Assembly (NCBI GenBank): GCA_018136815.1
Contig: CM030942.1
Coordinates: 621,797-685,796, forward strand
Length of the DNA stretch: 64,000 nucleotides
Direction: 5' to 3'
DNA from: Isochrysis galbana
Taxonomy: Eukaryota > Haptophyta > Isochrysidales > Isochrysidaceae
Shown: positions 32,301 to 40,968 of the stretch, one piece after another
Layout of the letters: every line of letters starts with the position of its first letter
Numbering within the stretch: the first letter of the stretch is position 1
The notes under the pieces: generated by a model
The model's input: the letters and a program-made list of their open reading frames with translations, nothing else
Told to the model about the DNA's origin: nothing
The model's database searches: none
Position numbers and translations under genes: made by a program

Positions 32301-33231
32301 CTGGGGCACTTCGCAAGGCGTCGTGAACGGCTTGAGTGCCGCAGCATGAAACGCCGTTGACGGCTAGGATAGCATCGCCCATGGCAAGTGAACCAAAACA
32401 AAAACTGCTTGCTTGCACGTCGCGGATGGTCACAAGCTCTCTTCCCGCCAAATTCAGCCCAGAAGGCTGCCCCACTGGGTAACACAACTCCAACCTTTCA
32501 ATAGGTCCATACTTGAATGGGCGCGGCTGGCCTCCGGAAGCCTTCGCCACATCGTCCATGGCCAGCTGCTGGTTCAACCTGTTCCGTCGAATAGAGCAAG
32601 CAAGTACCTCGTCCAGTATTTCGAGCTCATTTGCTCGACTTAGCAGGATCGTGGCGAGCCGTGGCAGGTGTATGACATCATTGTATGCGTACTCAAGCAC
32701 ATACGCTGGGAGTGGCCTTGTCGCCCAAGCATGCGGTGTCTTCATGAAACGTCTCATCCGAGGGCCGCCCTTGTCATGATTGAGATCAAGCCAGTGGGAG
32801 AGGACGTTACTCAACCCTGTGCCTGTCTTTGCCAGCTCTGGCACAAGTAGCTGATGGGCGACCTGCGTGTCGAAGACGGTACGCACTTCGACGCCTATTC
32901 GCTTGAGCACAGCGAGGTCTCCTGCTGCGCCATGGAGAACAAGGAGTGGGCGTCCTTGGCGGCAATTGTGCTGCGTGGGCTGTATGAGTTGTGCAAGCAG
33001 CTCCTTCCGCGCCTGTTGCATGTCTATCACAACAGAGAGTGAGCCAAGAGAGAGCTGGGCGAGAGAGAGAGGAGTGGAAGGGCTGTGTGAGTCCCATTCG
33101 AGGTCTAGGCAAAGGAGTTCGGAGGACGACAAGGAGGACGAAAATTGTGCGACAGCTTCAGTGGCGGAGGCGTCCGTCTGCTTGTACCAAGGGAAAGACG
33201 TTGAGGTTTCCCGCAGCTTCTTCCTTGGCAT
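29323..33231 (-). CDS. DEDDy exonuclease-PDZ-MOV10-like SF1 helicase fusion
   Basis: One intronless frame of 1302 residues. Residues about 35-200 form a 3'-5' exonuclease of the RNase D/WRN/MUT-7 type: CLDLEWD (D43, E45), HGAAGD (D105), VFDTQVAHQLL (D121) and YAYND (Y181, D185), so the DEDDy set is complete. About 245-320 is PDZ-like (GSLAMGDAILAVNGV). From about 450 the sequence follows MOV10/SDE3/Armitage: a beta-rich region ending LLKPSSKYVRPKRQ, then an UPF1-like helicase with GPPGTGKTT (828-836), DESGQA (969), GDPKQLGP, RNYRSH, VEKFQGDE and VATTRARALMIIVGN. All SF1 motifs look intact. The expected role is RNA unwinding coupled to 3'-5' degradation, by analogy with MUT-7 and SDE3/MOV10 in RNA silencing, though this is inference. 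The start ATG at 33231 follows a CT-rich leader on the coding strand. Confidence 0.93.
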   Translation of the reverse strand: MPRKKLRETSTSFPWYKQTDASATEAVAQFSSSLSSSELLCLDLEWDSHSPSTPLSLAQLSLGSLSVVIDMQQARKELLAQLIQPTQHNCRQGRPLLVLHGAAGDLAVLKRIGVEVRTVFDTQVAHQLLVPELAKTGTGLSNVLSHWLDLNHDKGGPRMRRFMKTPHAWATRPLPAYVLEYAYNDVIHLPRLATILLSRANELEILDEVLACSIRRNRLNQQLAMDDVAKASGGQPRPFKYGPIERLELCYPVGQPSGLNLAGRELVTIRDVQASSFCFGSLAMGDAILAVNGVSCCGTQAVHDALRSAPGIVRLLVRRRRHMQSEVQVAVHDEPLPPILMHKPESSLAFARALAESKALREKCATRSMFAAAYGEWKSLEFSAGRLHTISLDKLLYHLRFRTYAKNLRDADPVLALRVAFSRGSDLRIKLAHSTPQELLDSQKTRIESDKHGIHVSHMKFDVLEHGSCTTHSGIVYNRSNHIASIVQARLLHGNQGFELVADVPQDSHVPMQPDTTWTFAVKTQPRIVGVARDILSISFKIGRKRFSIGRYLEMSCGDAELSELLKPSSKYVRPKRQRHVRSPTKDEVRAPAPERPPRPPPVVPLKQFKLEESGWATKIKQGLAEMELMRRAEQLASVLEGRTAINVYQEHFRGLLYIEETQLLADLSCFDMVEDRATSLTQHGRLHFLEVPGLAENRPSVLLYDSISVKIVGTTRRYEGRVEKVELARVGIALAKSFAYTPGEKVEVQFRFNRLSMRRFHQGLSHVGNLVASILFPAQEHLATSPEPRLVDGNSRPFNRTLNHEQRQAVAAIVRAPARNVPYVLFGPPGTGKTTTLVEAILQCARFLQPTTLAGVSNASSDIKRFHILVCAPTNAAANLICCRLAEVLAPRTELMRVVAKSQSLKQLPEVLRDPQRRFTNWDPEEDSFTMHLDDLIRPIVLVATMATAAGLINEGVERGHFDLIVLDESGQAIEPEAVAPVACLLGDKGQLVLAGDPKQLGPIIHHDLAAQHGLAKSFMERLMDRPLYARLDRGDGRCEYNTDIITKLIRNYRSHPQLLEVPNRLFYDDELLSLADRALISSCLKWEELPVHGVPLLWHGVVGRDTREEKSPSWFNPDEIFLVVHYVSSLLQMRPQLKASDIGIISPYSKQVQKIQLALQHKRLGNDIKVGSVEKFQGDEHRVIIISTVRSSSEWTAFDRSHNLGFLDNPKRFNVATTRARALMIIVGNPNVLQLDPCWNELLRTCITKGVYLGPPIEQPDAENDDAEFVQEILAEEEELDGSSAQHRLHQELMQMPRGE

Positions 33232-33348
33232 CGATAAACGAGGAAGAGTAGAGAAGAGAGAAGAGACAGAGAAGCACAGAGATCGAGGAAGACTGGCGGG
33301 GGTGCGGGAGAGAGTGCGTCGTGGAGAGGGTCAGAGAGACAGCCGGCC

Positions 33349-33398
33349 TCTCTCTCTCTCTCTCTCTCCCTCTCTCTCTCTCTCTCTCCCTCTCTCTC

Positions 33399-33466
<68 letters not shown>

Positions 33467-33518
33467 CCTCCCTCCCTCCCTCCCTACCTCCCTCCCTCCC
33501 TCCCTCTCTCTCTCTCTC

Positions 33519-33549
<31 letters not shown>

Positions 33550-33554
33550 GTGTA
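33349..33554. repeat. Long (TC)n/(TCCC)n tract
   Basis: About 200 bp of TCTC units interrupted by CCTCCC blocks, about 120 bp upstream of the helicase-fusion start (GA-rich on the coding strand). Likely replication-slippage prone. Confidence 0.95.
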
Positions 33555-33896
33555 TGTCGAGGGGGCGTTCTTTTCGTAAGTCGAACGGGGCACTAATGGA
33601 CGAGCGAAGATGAAAGGTCGGGATTCGCGGGAGGCTCGCGATGGGCGTAGGGAGAGTGCCCAACAGAGAGACCAACTTGGAGCGAACGAGACAACCTGTC
33701 GTTCTTCCTTCTCCTCATCCACTAGTAGTACTCTACTACAGTACTCGGCGCCCCGCCAATTCCTGGCTCTTGGCGCGTGCCCAATTCCTGGCATCAGGTA
33801 TAAGTACTTCGTAGGCCTCACTGAGGACCAGAGCTAGGGCTAGAGGCTAGAGCTTCGCAACGGGCAGCGCTTCGCAGCGAGCACGCGCCGGCGCCG

Positions 33897-34671
33897 ATGG
33901 CTCCAGGGGCCGCCAGGGTGCCTGTGGCGCCACCCAAAGGAGCCAAGGGAGCCTACACCAAGGCTGCCCACGATGCTGTAGCGGAGGAGCGGCTTGCGGT
34001 CCTCGAGGACGTCCGCCGAGCAGCGGAACATTGCAGAGCGACGGGCGAGAGCGCGCGGCGCGCAATACGCTCAGGCCAGTTCCCTCTGGCTACCGAAGGT
34101 AAAGTGCGCAAAGCTTTGAGCAAGAGCCCTGCGAGCGATAAGGCGGTGCGTGACCACCACTGCCAGCTCCTTACCAACGCTGAGCGCATGCAGTTGGGCC
34201 ACTGGCTCATCCAGAGGCAACACAAAGCGATGATGTCGCCGATGCCGCCGGTGGGCCACGGAAGCGCGCGCGTCTGTTCGAGCTGTCCGGCTCGGTGACT
34301 CTTCGCGACCTACGGGCTGAGAAGGCGAAGAGGGACAAGGAAGAAGAAGATGCGGCAGCATTGGTGCAGCAAAAGAAGAAGGCGCGCGTGGAGCGTGAGC
34401 ATGACGACTCCGAACGCGCCCGGGCGCGATAAGCCGCATTTTCAGATTTTCGGTGTGTGAGTTCGCGTGCGCTTGTGGCGTTGTCCCGTGCCCGTGGTCG
34501 GGATGGAAGCGTTGCCCAAAGTGTGGACCGAAACGCGGATTGTGCAAGGTTAGGGAGTGTGTGGCAGCGCGCAGGGGCAGTGCCAATGCTTGTGAGCCCG
34601 GCTCTAGCGCCGATCACGCGCTAGAAGCAGCAAGGGAGGCCGGGGCTTGTCTCCATGATGACTCGGAGTAG
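33897..34671 (+). pseudogene. Deleted DNA-transposase-like gene, copy 1
   Basis: The ORF 33897-34298 begins MAPGAARVPVAPPKG and has a helical N-terminal part (LEDVRRAAEHCRATGESARR, HHCQLLTNAERMQLGHWLIQ) that matches the frame-broken copy at 51176-51600. After about 34262 the frame changes to an acidic/basic helix (LRDLRAEKAKRDKEEEDAAA), and from 34453 to a Cys-rich tail (WKRCPKCGPKRGLCKVRECV). The LLTNAERxxLxHWxL segment resembles the helix-turn-helix N-terminus of Tc5/pogo-like transposases, and the Cys tail a terminal zinc knuckle. No catalytic core lies between them, so this is an internal-deletion derivative. Family placement is tentative. Confidence 0.5.
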
Positions 34672-34881
34672 TGTGCTGAGAGAGAAGCTTGCTGGTCTAT
34701 CGAATGTGCGTGCGATTTCAACACAACTTTTTGTTTAGGTGATGAATCGGCGATTGCTTTTGTGCTCGGCGCAGAGGGTGTATGGGCCATGCTCCCAATG
34801 CCTCTTTGAGCCTCCTAACATGTTTCAGTCCATTTTTATAACAGTTTACGAAAAACGTTGCTCAATGAGAAGCTCTAGCCT
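34672..34881. other. Flank of the transposase remnant
   Basis: No gene or repeat recognised. Terminal inverted repeats for the element at 33897-34671 were not found by eye. Confidence 0.3.
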
Positions 34882-35030
34882 CTAGGGCGGTCAAACACTA
34901 TTTTCACTTCTAAGGGTGTAAAAATGAAAAAAGTCATGGTTGAGGATTGAGGAAATACACCAAAGTAAAGCGGTAGAAACCCCGGAAAACACCGATCTAG
35001 CACATATTCGGTGCTAGAGGTGGGGACGGT
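34882..35030 (+). repeat. Dispersed repeat family C, copy 2
   Basis: Starts TCTAGGGCGGTCAAACA and carries GGGTGTAAAAATGAAAAAAG, GGTTGAGGATTGAGG, CGGTAGAAAC and CTAGCACATATTCGGTGC, in the same order as 21683-21822 (inverted) and 45380-45520. Confidence 0.6.
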
Positions 35031-35141
35031 AAAAATCGGGTACTCAGGATCGCTTTCTTACTTATGGCAAAAAAAATTCATGGGTGGCCTCCATATGCTC
35101 TAACTAGAAGTAGAAGACCCTCCGAGTCTCAACTTCCAATG

Positions 35142-36345
35142 ACGAATTGGGATGGCCCATAGGGCCTGAGGGCATTGAGGAAGGAGGCATACCGGCGGCA
35201 GGCGCGGCGGAGGAGACGACTTCAGAGACGCTGACGGGCTGAAGCCCGTCAGCAGAGGAAGGCGGGCAGGCGGGCTTGGGCGAGGGCAAGGACGGCGGCG
35301 AGAGCGACATGAAACGAGCGGCGAGAGGCGAGGGTGAGTGTGAGGAGGGCTGTGATGGCAGGGGCTGGCGAGGCGAGGCGAGTTTGTAGGGTCTGAGTGT
35401 TACGAGAGCGAGAGCGACGAGGGCGAGAGCGACGGATGACGACTGGCGACAGGACGACGGACAACGACACCCAGGAAAACACCCCGACTCTCGCCCCACG
35501 ACTTTCTCACATAACTCGACTGAAATCGAGAGACTCGCATAACAGCGCACAAACCCAACCCGCGGCCCTCCTGCATACCAGACCCTCGTACTCGGCCACA
35601 CCGTGAACCAACCGTCTACCTCACTGACACACGATACAATATAATAACAACCGATAGCCCGATGGCGCAGGAGGAAGAGGAGGACAACCTATCGGGGATC
35701 GGAACACGCCGTCTGCTGCAGGAAACCCCACACACCCAGCCCCTAGGTAGCGCACGAGGGACGGGCCGCAAGGCAGGTGGAGGGGGGGGAGAGGAGCGGA
35801 CGTGGCTGCACAGTAAGGGTGCGAGGTCGCGCGCGCGGCGAGAATATTAAGAAGTTTTTTTTTCATAACTCGACTGAAATCAAACCCAAACACTCCGATC
35901 AGACAACAACGGACGACGATCAAAGGGCGATCTGTCGGCGATCTTGTCTGGAACGGGAATCGCACCATAACGGAATCGAGGGGCAATCTTGCTACGCAAG
36001 ATTCCAAGAGACCTACCAAATAAGACGAAAGGAGTGCGATGTGCCTAAGGGGGAGATGCGAAGAGGTCGCAAATTAAACCTGATTGCCCCCAGAAGCAGA
36101 TAAGGAACCGCAAGGGAGATAGCAAATTAAACCTATCTGCGAGGCGCCTGGGAGGAAGAAAGGTGGGGAAACTTCCCTTCTCTTTCGAGAGGAAGAGAGA
36201 GGGCGCTCCACAACCCACGATCCCATGCATCCAAGCGAAGCTTTTGACCGAGAACGAGAACGAGAGAATTATAACGATAAATACCGAACGACGAAGAGAA
36301 GAGCGAAGCCTAACGAGTGTCGATTCGCGAATGCGACATCCAATT
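35142..36345 (-). mobile_element. Ty3/gypsy fragment (LTR/leader and start of gag), interrupted
   Basis: Reverse-orientation copy of 26098-26945 with high identity, including the gag start MSLSPPSLPSPKPACPPSS. It is split by the 336-bp retroposon at 35528-35863. It ends abruptly at about 35142 within gag. Confidence 0.85.
35510..35881 (+). mobile_element. 336-bp retroposon (family B) with 18-bp target duplications
   Basis: CATAACTCGACTGAAATC occurs at 35510-35527 and 35864-35881. The insert (35528-35863) ends GCGAGAATATTAAGAAG followed by a T run. The uninterrupted target is preserved at 26557-26574 (reverse complement), which proves the insertion and its boundaries. The insert lacks a convincing ORF. 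Its terminal TTAAGAAG-T(n) is shared with the ORF-bearing element that ends at 17727, as expected if both use the same machinery. Confidence 0.88.
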
Positions 36346-37339
36346 CTTTCGCGCGCGCGCGCGCCGACGTGAGAAAATTCCCATTTTTTGGCATGGCGGT
36401 GTCACCACTTCAACGACCGCTCGGAAGCTGTTTTTGGTCGCTCGGCCGCAATTTTTTGCCTGGCTAGGCATCATCGGTTGTGATGGACTCGATCGTTTAT
36501 CGATGTTTAATTGTACATACGTATCCCATACTACACACGAACAACTCGGGCAATTGGACACAGCACATACGTATCCCATACTACACACGAACAACTCGGG
36601 CAATTGGGACACAGCCACACAAGCAAATGGGCGATGGGAGCTTGAGGCTTGGCCATGTCAAAATAATGGTAGACAAGCATTGAATGAGGTGTAGTCAAAG
36701 ACGTAGAGATGTAAGAACGACGATACACACAACCGTAGAAAGATTGACGATTGATCATCGCGGTTATGACGGTATAGCTGAAAGAGAGAAATAGCGTGCC
36801 TGCAGACTGCAGAGGTAGAGGGCGCCTCCTGAATGCGACAAAGAGTGCTGGCCCATGCGGGCCTAGGCGTGCGCCTCCTGACTCGCGCCCACTGGGGGTC
36901 TGAGTCGGGTTGTTGAGAGCTCAGCTCATGCTCGATGGCAGGGCCTGAGGATGACCGACGGGTCCCTCGGAGGGGAGTTGGAGCCCGGTGGGGAGGGCGG
37001 GCACGAGGCGCCTCCCTCGCTCCCACATGTGCGTCACTAAGTAGAGGCACTTAGTTGAGCCTAGCTATGGGCCAAACAAGGCGCGAGGACGTGGGTTACA
37101 CATTCGATCGGATCAACTTTGCTGGAATGTGCTTGGCTACCTGCCAATAGTGATTTTCACAGCGTGCGAACATGGCGGCCCACCGTGTGGCACGGCTACG
37201 ACGCACGCACACAATCTGCGTGCAAACCGCTCGCCTCCTAGCTAGTCCCTCGCACCATCCCGCCGCTCCCGCCTGGGCGTCCAGTCAACGGATATCAACA
37301 CACGGCACACTAGAGAATGTTCATGATGCAGCCATACTC
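36346..37339. other. Intergenic with a 50-bp tandem duplication
   Basis: Positions 36515-36563 and 36565-36614 are nearly identical (ACATACGTATCCCATACTAC at their starts). A (CG)n-like GCGCGCGC run lies at about 36351-36364. No gene recognised. Confidence 0.5.
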
Positions 37340-38911
37340 TCAACTCTGCCGACTGCGGGGCGTCCCCGTTGCGCTCACCTTGGTCTTGGCCTCCCCTCGC
37401 GGGGAGTCTAACCGCCTACGCTCGGCTGACTCAACGAGCACGGAATGGACGGCGCTCTTCTTATCGACTTCCCATTGAAACGTTTTGGCGATTGAAGCTC
37501 GGATAGCACGATCGTCCATCGAATACAACGACGAGAATCCGAGAATCAAGGATTGCGTGGTAGCGTCAATGTGGTGGACGAAGTCGTACTTTGACAGGCA
37601 GAGGCACACCGTAGGGGAATTTGTGACGATGGAAGAGGTATACACTGGGGGCATACCCCTGTCCGACATTGCGATCTCTCCAAAAAAGCACTGCTCATTA
37701 ACTTTGAGTGTACCAATCTACGAGGAGGAAATGGTGAGGGCGGAGGAGGCTTCCTGTGACGAAAGGGCACGGATCATGGAGTAGGATGGATCACGGTCAC
37801 AGGCACGTACCTCGAGTAGTATTTGCGATGTTGTGCCTGCTAAAGCTATTCGTGGTGTGATGCAAGCAGCATCTGCCCTCCCCTTCTGCATTTCCTTCGT
37901 CGCTGCCAGCATCTCTCGCTGTGTCGCAGTTATCTCAACCTGCTTCAGCTCTCTGCATTCCCCCTTCACAAGGAAGAACATGCAATCCTGAACCCTCTTG
38001 CCTTGCTGCACCACAGTGACGCCGGTGTCGAATGTACGTTCGCTCACCACAGCGGCCAGACGTCGGAGGTCATCCTCCTTCCAATCATTGAAGACGTACA
38101 CTCCCCTAAGTAGATCAGCGCGTCGGCGCAAGAAGGCCTTCCGCAAGCGTTCCATGCTGGTCTCGAAGCCTGACCGCTCAAGCACAAATAGCAGCGTTGG
38201 CCTCGCCGCAATCACCTCGAATTTTCGTGTGTGCTCAGAGCCGTCCTCCGCCAACCGCAGCCCCTGTTCACCGAACGAATCACCATCTTCGAGTACGTGT
38301 GTGTTGCTCAGATTGTCGGACACGCCTTCGTCTTGCGACGGGATGGTGTCCTCATCATTTTCGTCAATCGGCATGTACACACGAGCAGCTCCCTGGAAAA
38401 TGAGGTAGAAGGCCGACGCGGGTGCGCCGATCTGTACCACCTTTTCGTGGGCAGAAACAGTACGTAATGTCATCGTACGCAAGATCTCGTCGCGCTCATC
38501 GTCTGTTCGCTTCTCGAAGAAGTGAACACCCTTCACCAGGGTGCAAAGGAACTCGATGTCAGCTGCGGTGCGCTCATCCCACGGCTTGGCCAGAATAGCA
38601 GTGACTCTCGCACGGTTGGATCTGGCCTCGGGGGTCTGATCATAGTCGACGTAGTCATATGCATCCTCGTTGTCCTCGAGCAGACCGTAGTCGTACGCGG
38701 GGATCACTTTCGCCTCACTGACCCCCGTCTTGCTCCCCCACAGAGCGACTGTGTCTGCCCTCCAGCGCCGGCTCTTGACTCTCCTCGGGTTGATCTCGAC
38801 GTCGACGAGCTCCTTGGCGTCCAGCCGCTCAAGCTTGAGCGTCTTTGCCTGCGAGTTCTTCCTCACATTGTGCACGACGGCCACGGCGGCTAGCTTGAGC
38901 TTCGACGTCAT
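37340..38911 (-). CDS. Protein with two cyclic-nucleotide-binding domains, 2 exons
   Basis: Exons 38911-37811 and 37717-37340, phase 0 GT-AG, 492 residues. The first CNBD (about 120-250) has KVVQIGAPASAFYLIFQGAA and GDSFGEQGLRL. The second (about 272-440) has VVQQGKRVQDCMFFLVKGEC and CFFGEIAMSD. Both phosphate-binding cassettes lack the Arg of the canonical PRxAT motif (the second reads MPPVYTSS), so cyclic-nucleotide binding may be weak or lost. The N-terminus is basic, then acidic with Tyr/Asp repeats (AYDYVDYDQ). There is no kinase or channel part, so it is a PKA-regulatory-like or scaffold protein. The last exon may continue: a GTGAGC donor lies after GEAKTK, which would replace the last dozen codons. 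Confidence 0.82.
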
Positions 38912-39752
38912 CGCAGCCACCGCCAACAACCGATGATTCGTTTCACTCTCGCTCTCTCTCTGCTCTCTCTGCGGTGAGCCGCCGAGGGGAGGGGGGGGCA
39001 GATAATACAATGGTCCTAATACGTTTTATAGTATAAGTTACTGCCATAGAGTCCGTATGTTAGTTGGGACCTCGTGGCTCTCTCTCACCTCTGCCGTCAC
39101 TAGACTCATTCTACGACTCGTCACGTACTCGCTAGTAGCCTACAGCGGCCCTGTGGCATAGCAGGCCTATGGGCATAGCTAAGGCTGTCCTTGAACATGG
39201 TACTACCTACTACCTACGATACCTACTACCCCTGTACCCCTTTCCCTGTCCCCGTACCCCCGCCGAGCCTCAGTCTTAGCCAACCACTTAAAAGTGAAAT
39301 GTAAAGTCCACTTACACTAGGGCGGTCAAACAGGGCCTTTTCACAACTAATAGTTGAACTAATATGGGGGGGGGGTGTTACTAACGACTAACGGGTTACA
39401 TTATTTGTTGAGCATGATCCAAAGCCCACAACAAAACTCCCAGGGGCCACAGGGCAGCCCACCTGCACCTGCCGCCACGAAAATCCTCGCCAGAATTTGG
39501 TGCGATTTTCCTCCCCCTCGCCCCTCCCTTGCACACGCTCTGGGGCTCTACCGGTAAAGAACCGCGGCGCCCGCGCGCCGCGGGAGTGATAGAAGTATTT
39601 TGAGACGGAGTATTCATCACGCCGGATTCCTGATTGATCCGTCCCACTCGTCGGCCGCCCGAGATTGATCGTCTGCATGCTGAAGGCAAGACGTAAAAGC
39701 GTCATCTGCGCAACCCTCAGGGCACCTCGTAGTGCGCGCATCGTCCCCCTAT
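38912..39752. other. Intergenic; short family C copy at 39317-39360
   Basis: Holds CTAGGGCGGTCAAACAGGGC at 39317, the head of repeat family C, followed by a G run at about 39367. Nothing else is recognised. Minus-strand frames at 39388-39741 have no motif. Confidence 0.4.
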
Positions 39753-40225
39753 CCTACATGTGAAAAACAGAAAACCTGTTTTTCTGTGAAGACCAAAAAC
39801 AGTGTTTTTCACCGTTTTTCTGAGCCTGGGCCCTAAGCCTGGGGCCAGCTGCGCCGGCGCGCCGGTGTGTCTGCAACTCGCAGCTCGCAATGCTCGCTCG
39901 CTGCTCGCTAGGTATATGTGTGTACATGGATGATATGGTTATGGTTATGGCTATGGCAAGTGCGGACGCCTCCATCTACCCCCCCCCCCCCGCCCACCCC
40001 CCGCGCGCAAAATTTTATAATATCATTTTCTAACGTAAACACCATTTTCTAACGTAAACACCATTTTCTAACGTAAACACCATTTTCTAACGTAAACACC
40101 ATTTTCTAACGTAAACACTGGCGGCCTGTTTTTTGGGCTGTTTTCGGCTGTTTTTCTGAGTACAACCCAAAAACAGCTGTTTTTACTGTTTTTCTTGAGC
40201 TTGTCGACTGTTTTTCACATGTAGG
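39753..40225. mobile_element. 473-bp MITE with 18-bp inverted ends and 8-bp target duplication
   Basis: CCTACATGTGAAAAACAG (39753-39770) is the exact inverse of 40208-40225, and CCCCCTAT directly abuts both ends (39745-39752 and 40226-40233). An 8-bp duplication is typical of hAT-like elements. Both subterminal regions are packed with CTGTTTTTC/GAAAAACAG words in both orientations, plausible transposase-binding sites. The centre holds a C run and a 19-bp minisatellite. There is no ORF, so it depends on a transposase supplied elsewhere. Confidence 0.92.
40024..40118 (+). repeat. Five perfect 19-bp tandem repeats inside the MITE
   Basis: CATTTTCTAACGTAAACAC repeated five times without a mismatch. 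Such perfection suggests recent expansion. Confidence 0.97.
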
Positions 40226-40297
40226 CCCCCTATAGGCCAACCGCGTACCCGCCCTGCCTGACTCCCTGACCACCCCGACCGCGACCCGTCCCTCACA

Positions 40298-40446
40298 GGA
40301 TGCGCCCTCGCCTAACCTGGCTGACCTTGCCAACGACTTCCGCGACTTCTCAACTCTCAACACCGGACACTGGGCACTGGGCCCACCGATGTTGGGGCAC
40401 ATCCATGAGGCTCGTCGTGTTGTACGCGCAAGCATGTTAAATGCCA
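40298..40446 (+). other. Orphan exon-like coding segment
   Basis: After CCCTCACAG at 40299 (a good splice acceptor), about 50 codons read NLADLANDFRDFSTLN and LGPPMLGHIHEARRVVRASM, ending NAI before GTAAGT (a good donor at about 40449). Composition looks like real protein, but no partner exon or homologue was found. GGCACATCCATAAGGCTC at about 40569 is a partial duplicate of part of it. The MITE has landed just upstream. It may be a relic of a disrupted gene. Confidence 0.35.
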
Positions 40447-40649
40447 TTGTAAGTCAGCACTTCAACCATTTCAAAAAATAAGCACATGTCGGCCGAGCTC
40501 TCTACTGCAGTTTGAGCACCTTCTAGAAACCAAAGTGTAAGATTTTATGGTGCCTATAATAGAAATAGGGCACATCCATAAGGCTCATGCCTTTAGTAAC
40601 TTCTTCTACTTTACCCTAAACCCCCAGTTTTCTTGTTGCCCTGCGGGGC

Positions 40650-40935
40650 CCCGCGCGCCGATACATCCGAGAGAGAGAGGAAGAGGAGAGGCGAGGAGAG
40701 AGGAGAGAGTGGGAGGCTGAGGGCGACAAAAAAGAACTCGACCGATCCCTTGAAGGAACGGGGGGGCGGAAGGGAAAAGAATGAGAGGAGACGGAAGGTA
40801 CTAGTAGAGAGATCGAATCGTCGCCAGAAAAGCAACAATACTCCTACATGGGAGAGGATAAGGAGAGAAGAGAGAGCGGAAGAGAGAGAGAGAGAGGGGG
40901 GGGGGGGGGGGGGGAGGGGGGGGAGGGAGAGGGGG
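40650..40935 (+). promoter_or_regulatory. Purine-rich leader of the zinc-finger gene
   Basis: About 270 bp of GAGA and G runs on the coding strand (G run at about 40897-40930) lead up to the start codon at 40969. A promoter or 5' UTR role is inferred from position. Confidence 0.4.
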
Positions 40936-40968
40936 AAGAGAGCGTGAGCACTTGTGGGGGGCCCGTCG

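Noticed and set aside
40954-40968. Start of the zinc-finger protein at 40954
   Set aside because: That codon is GTG. The first ATG in frame is at 40969.
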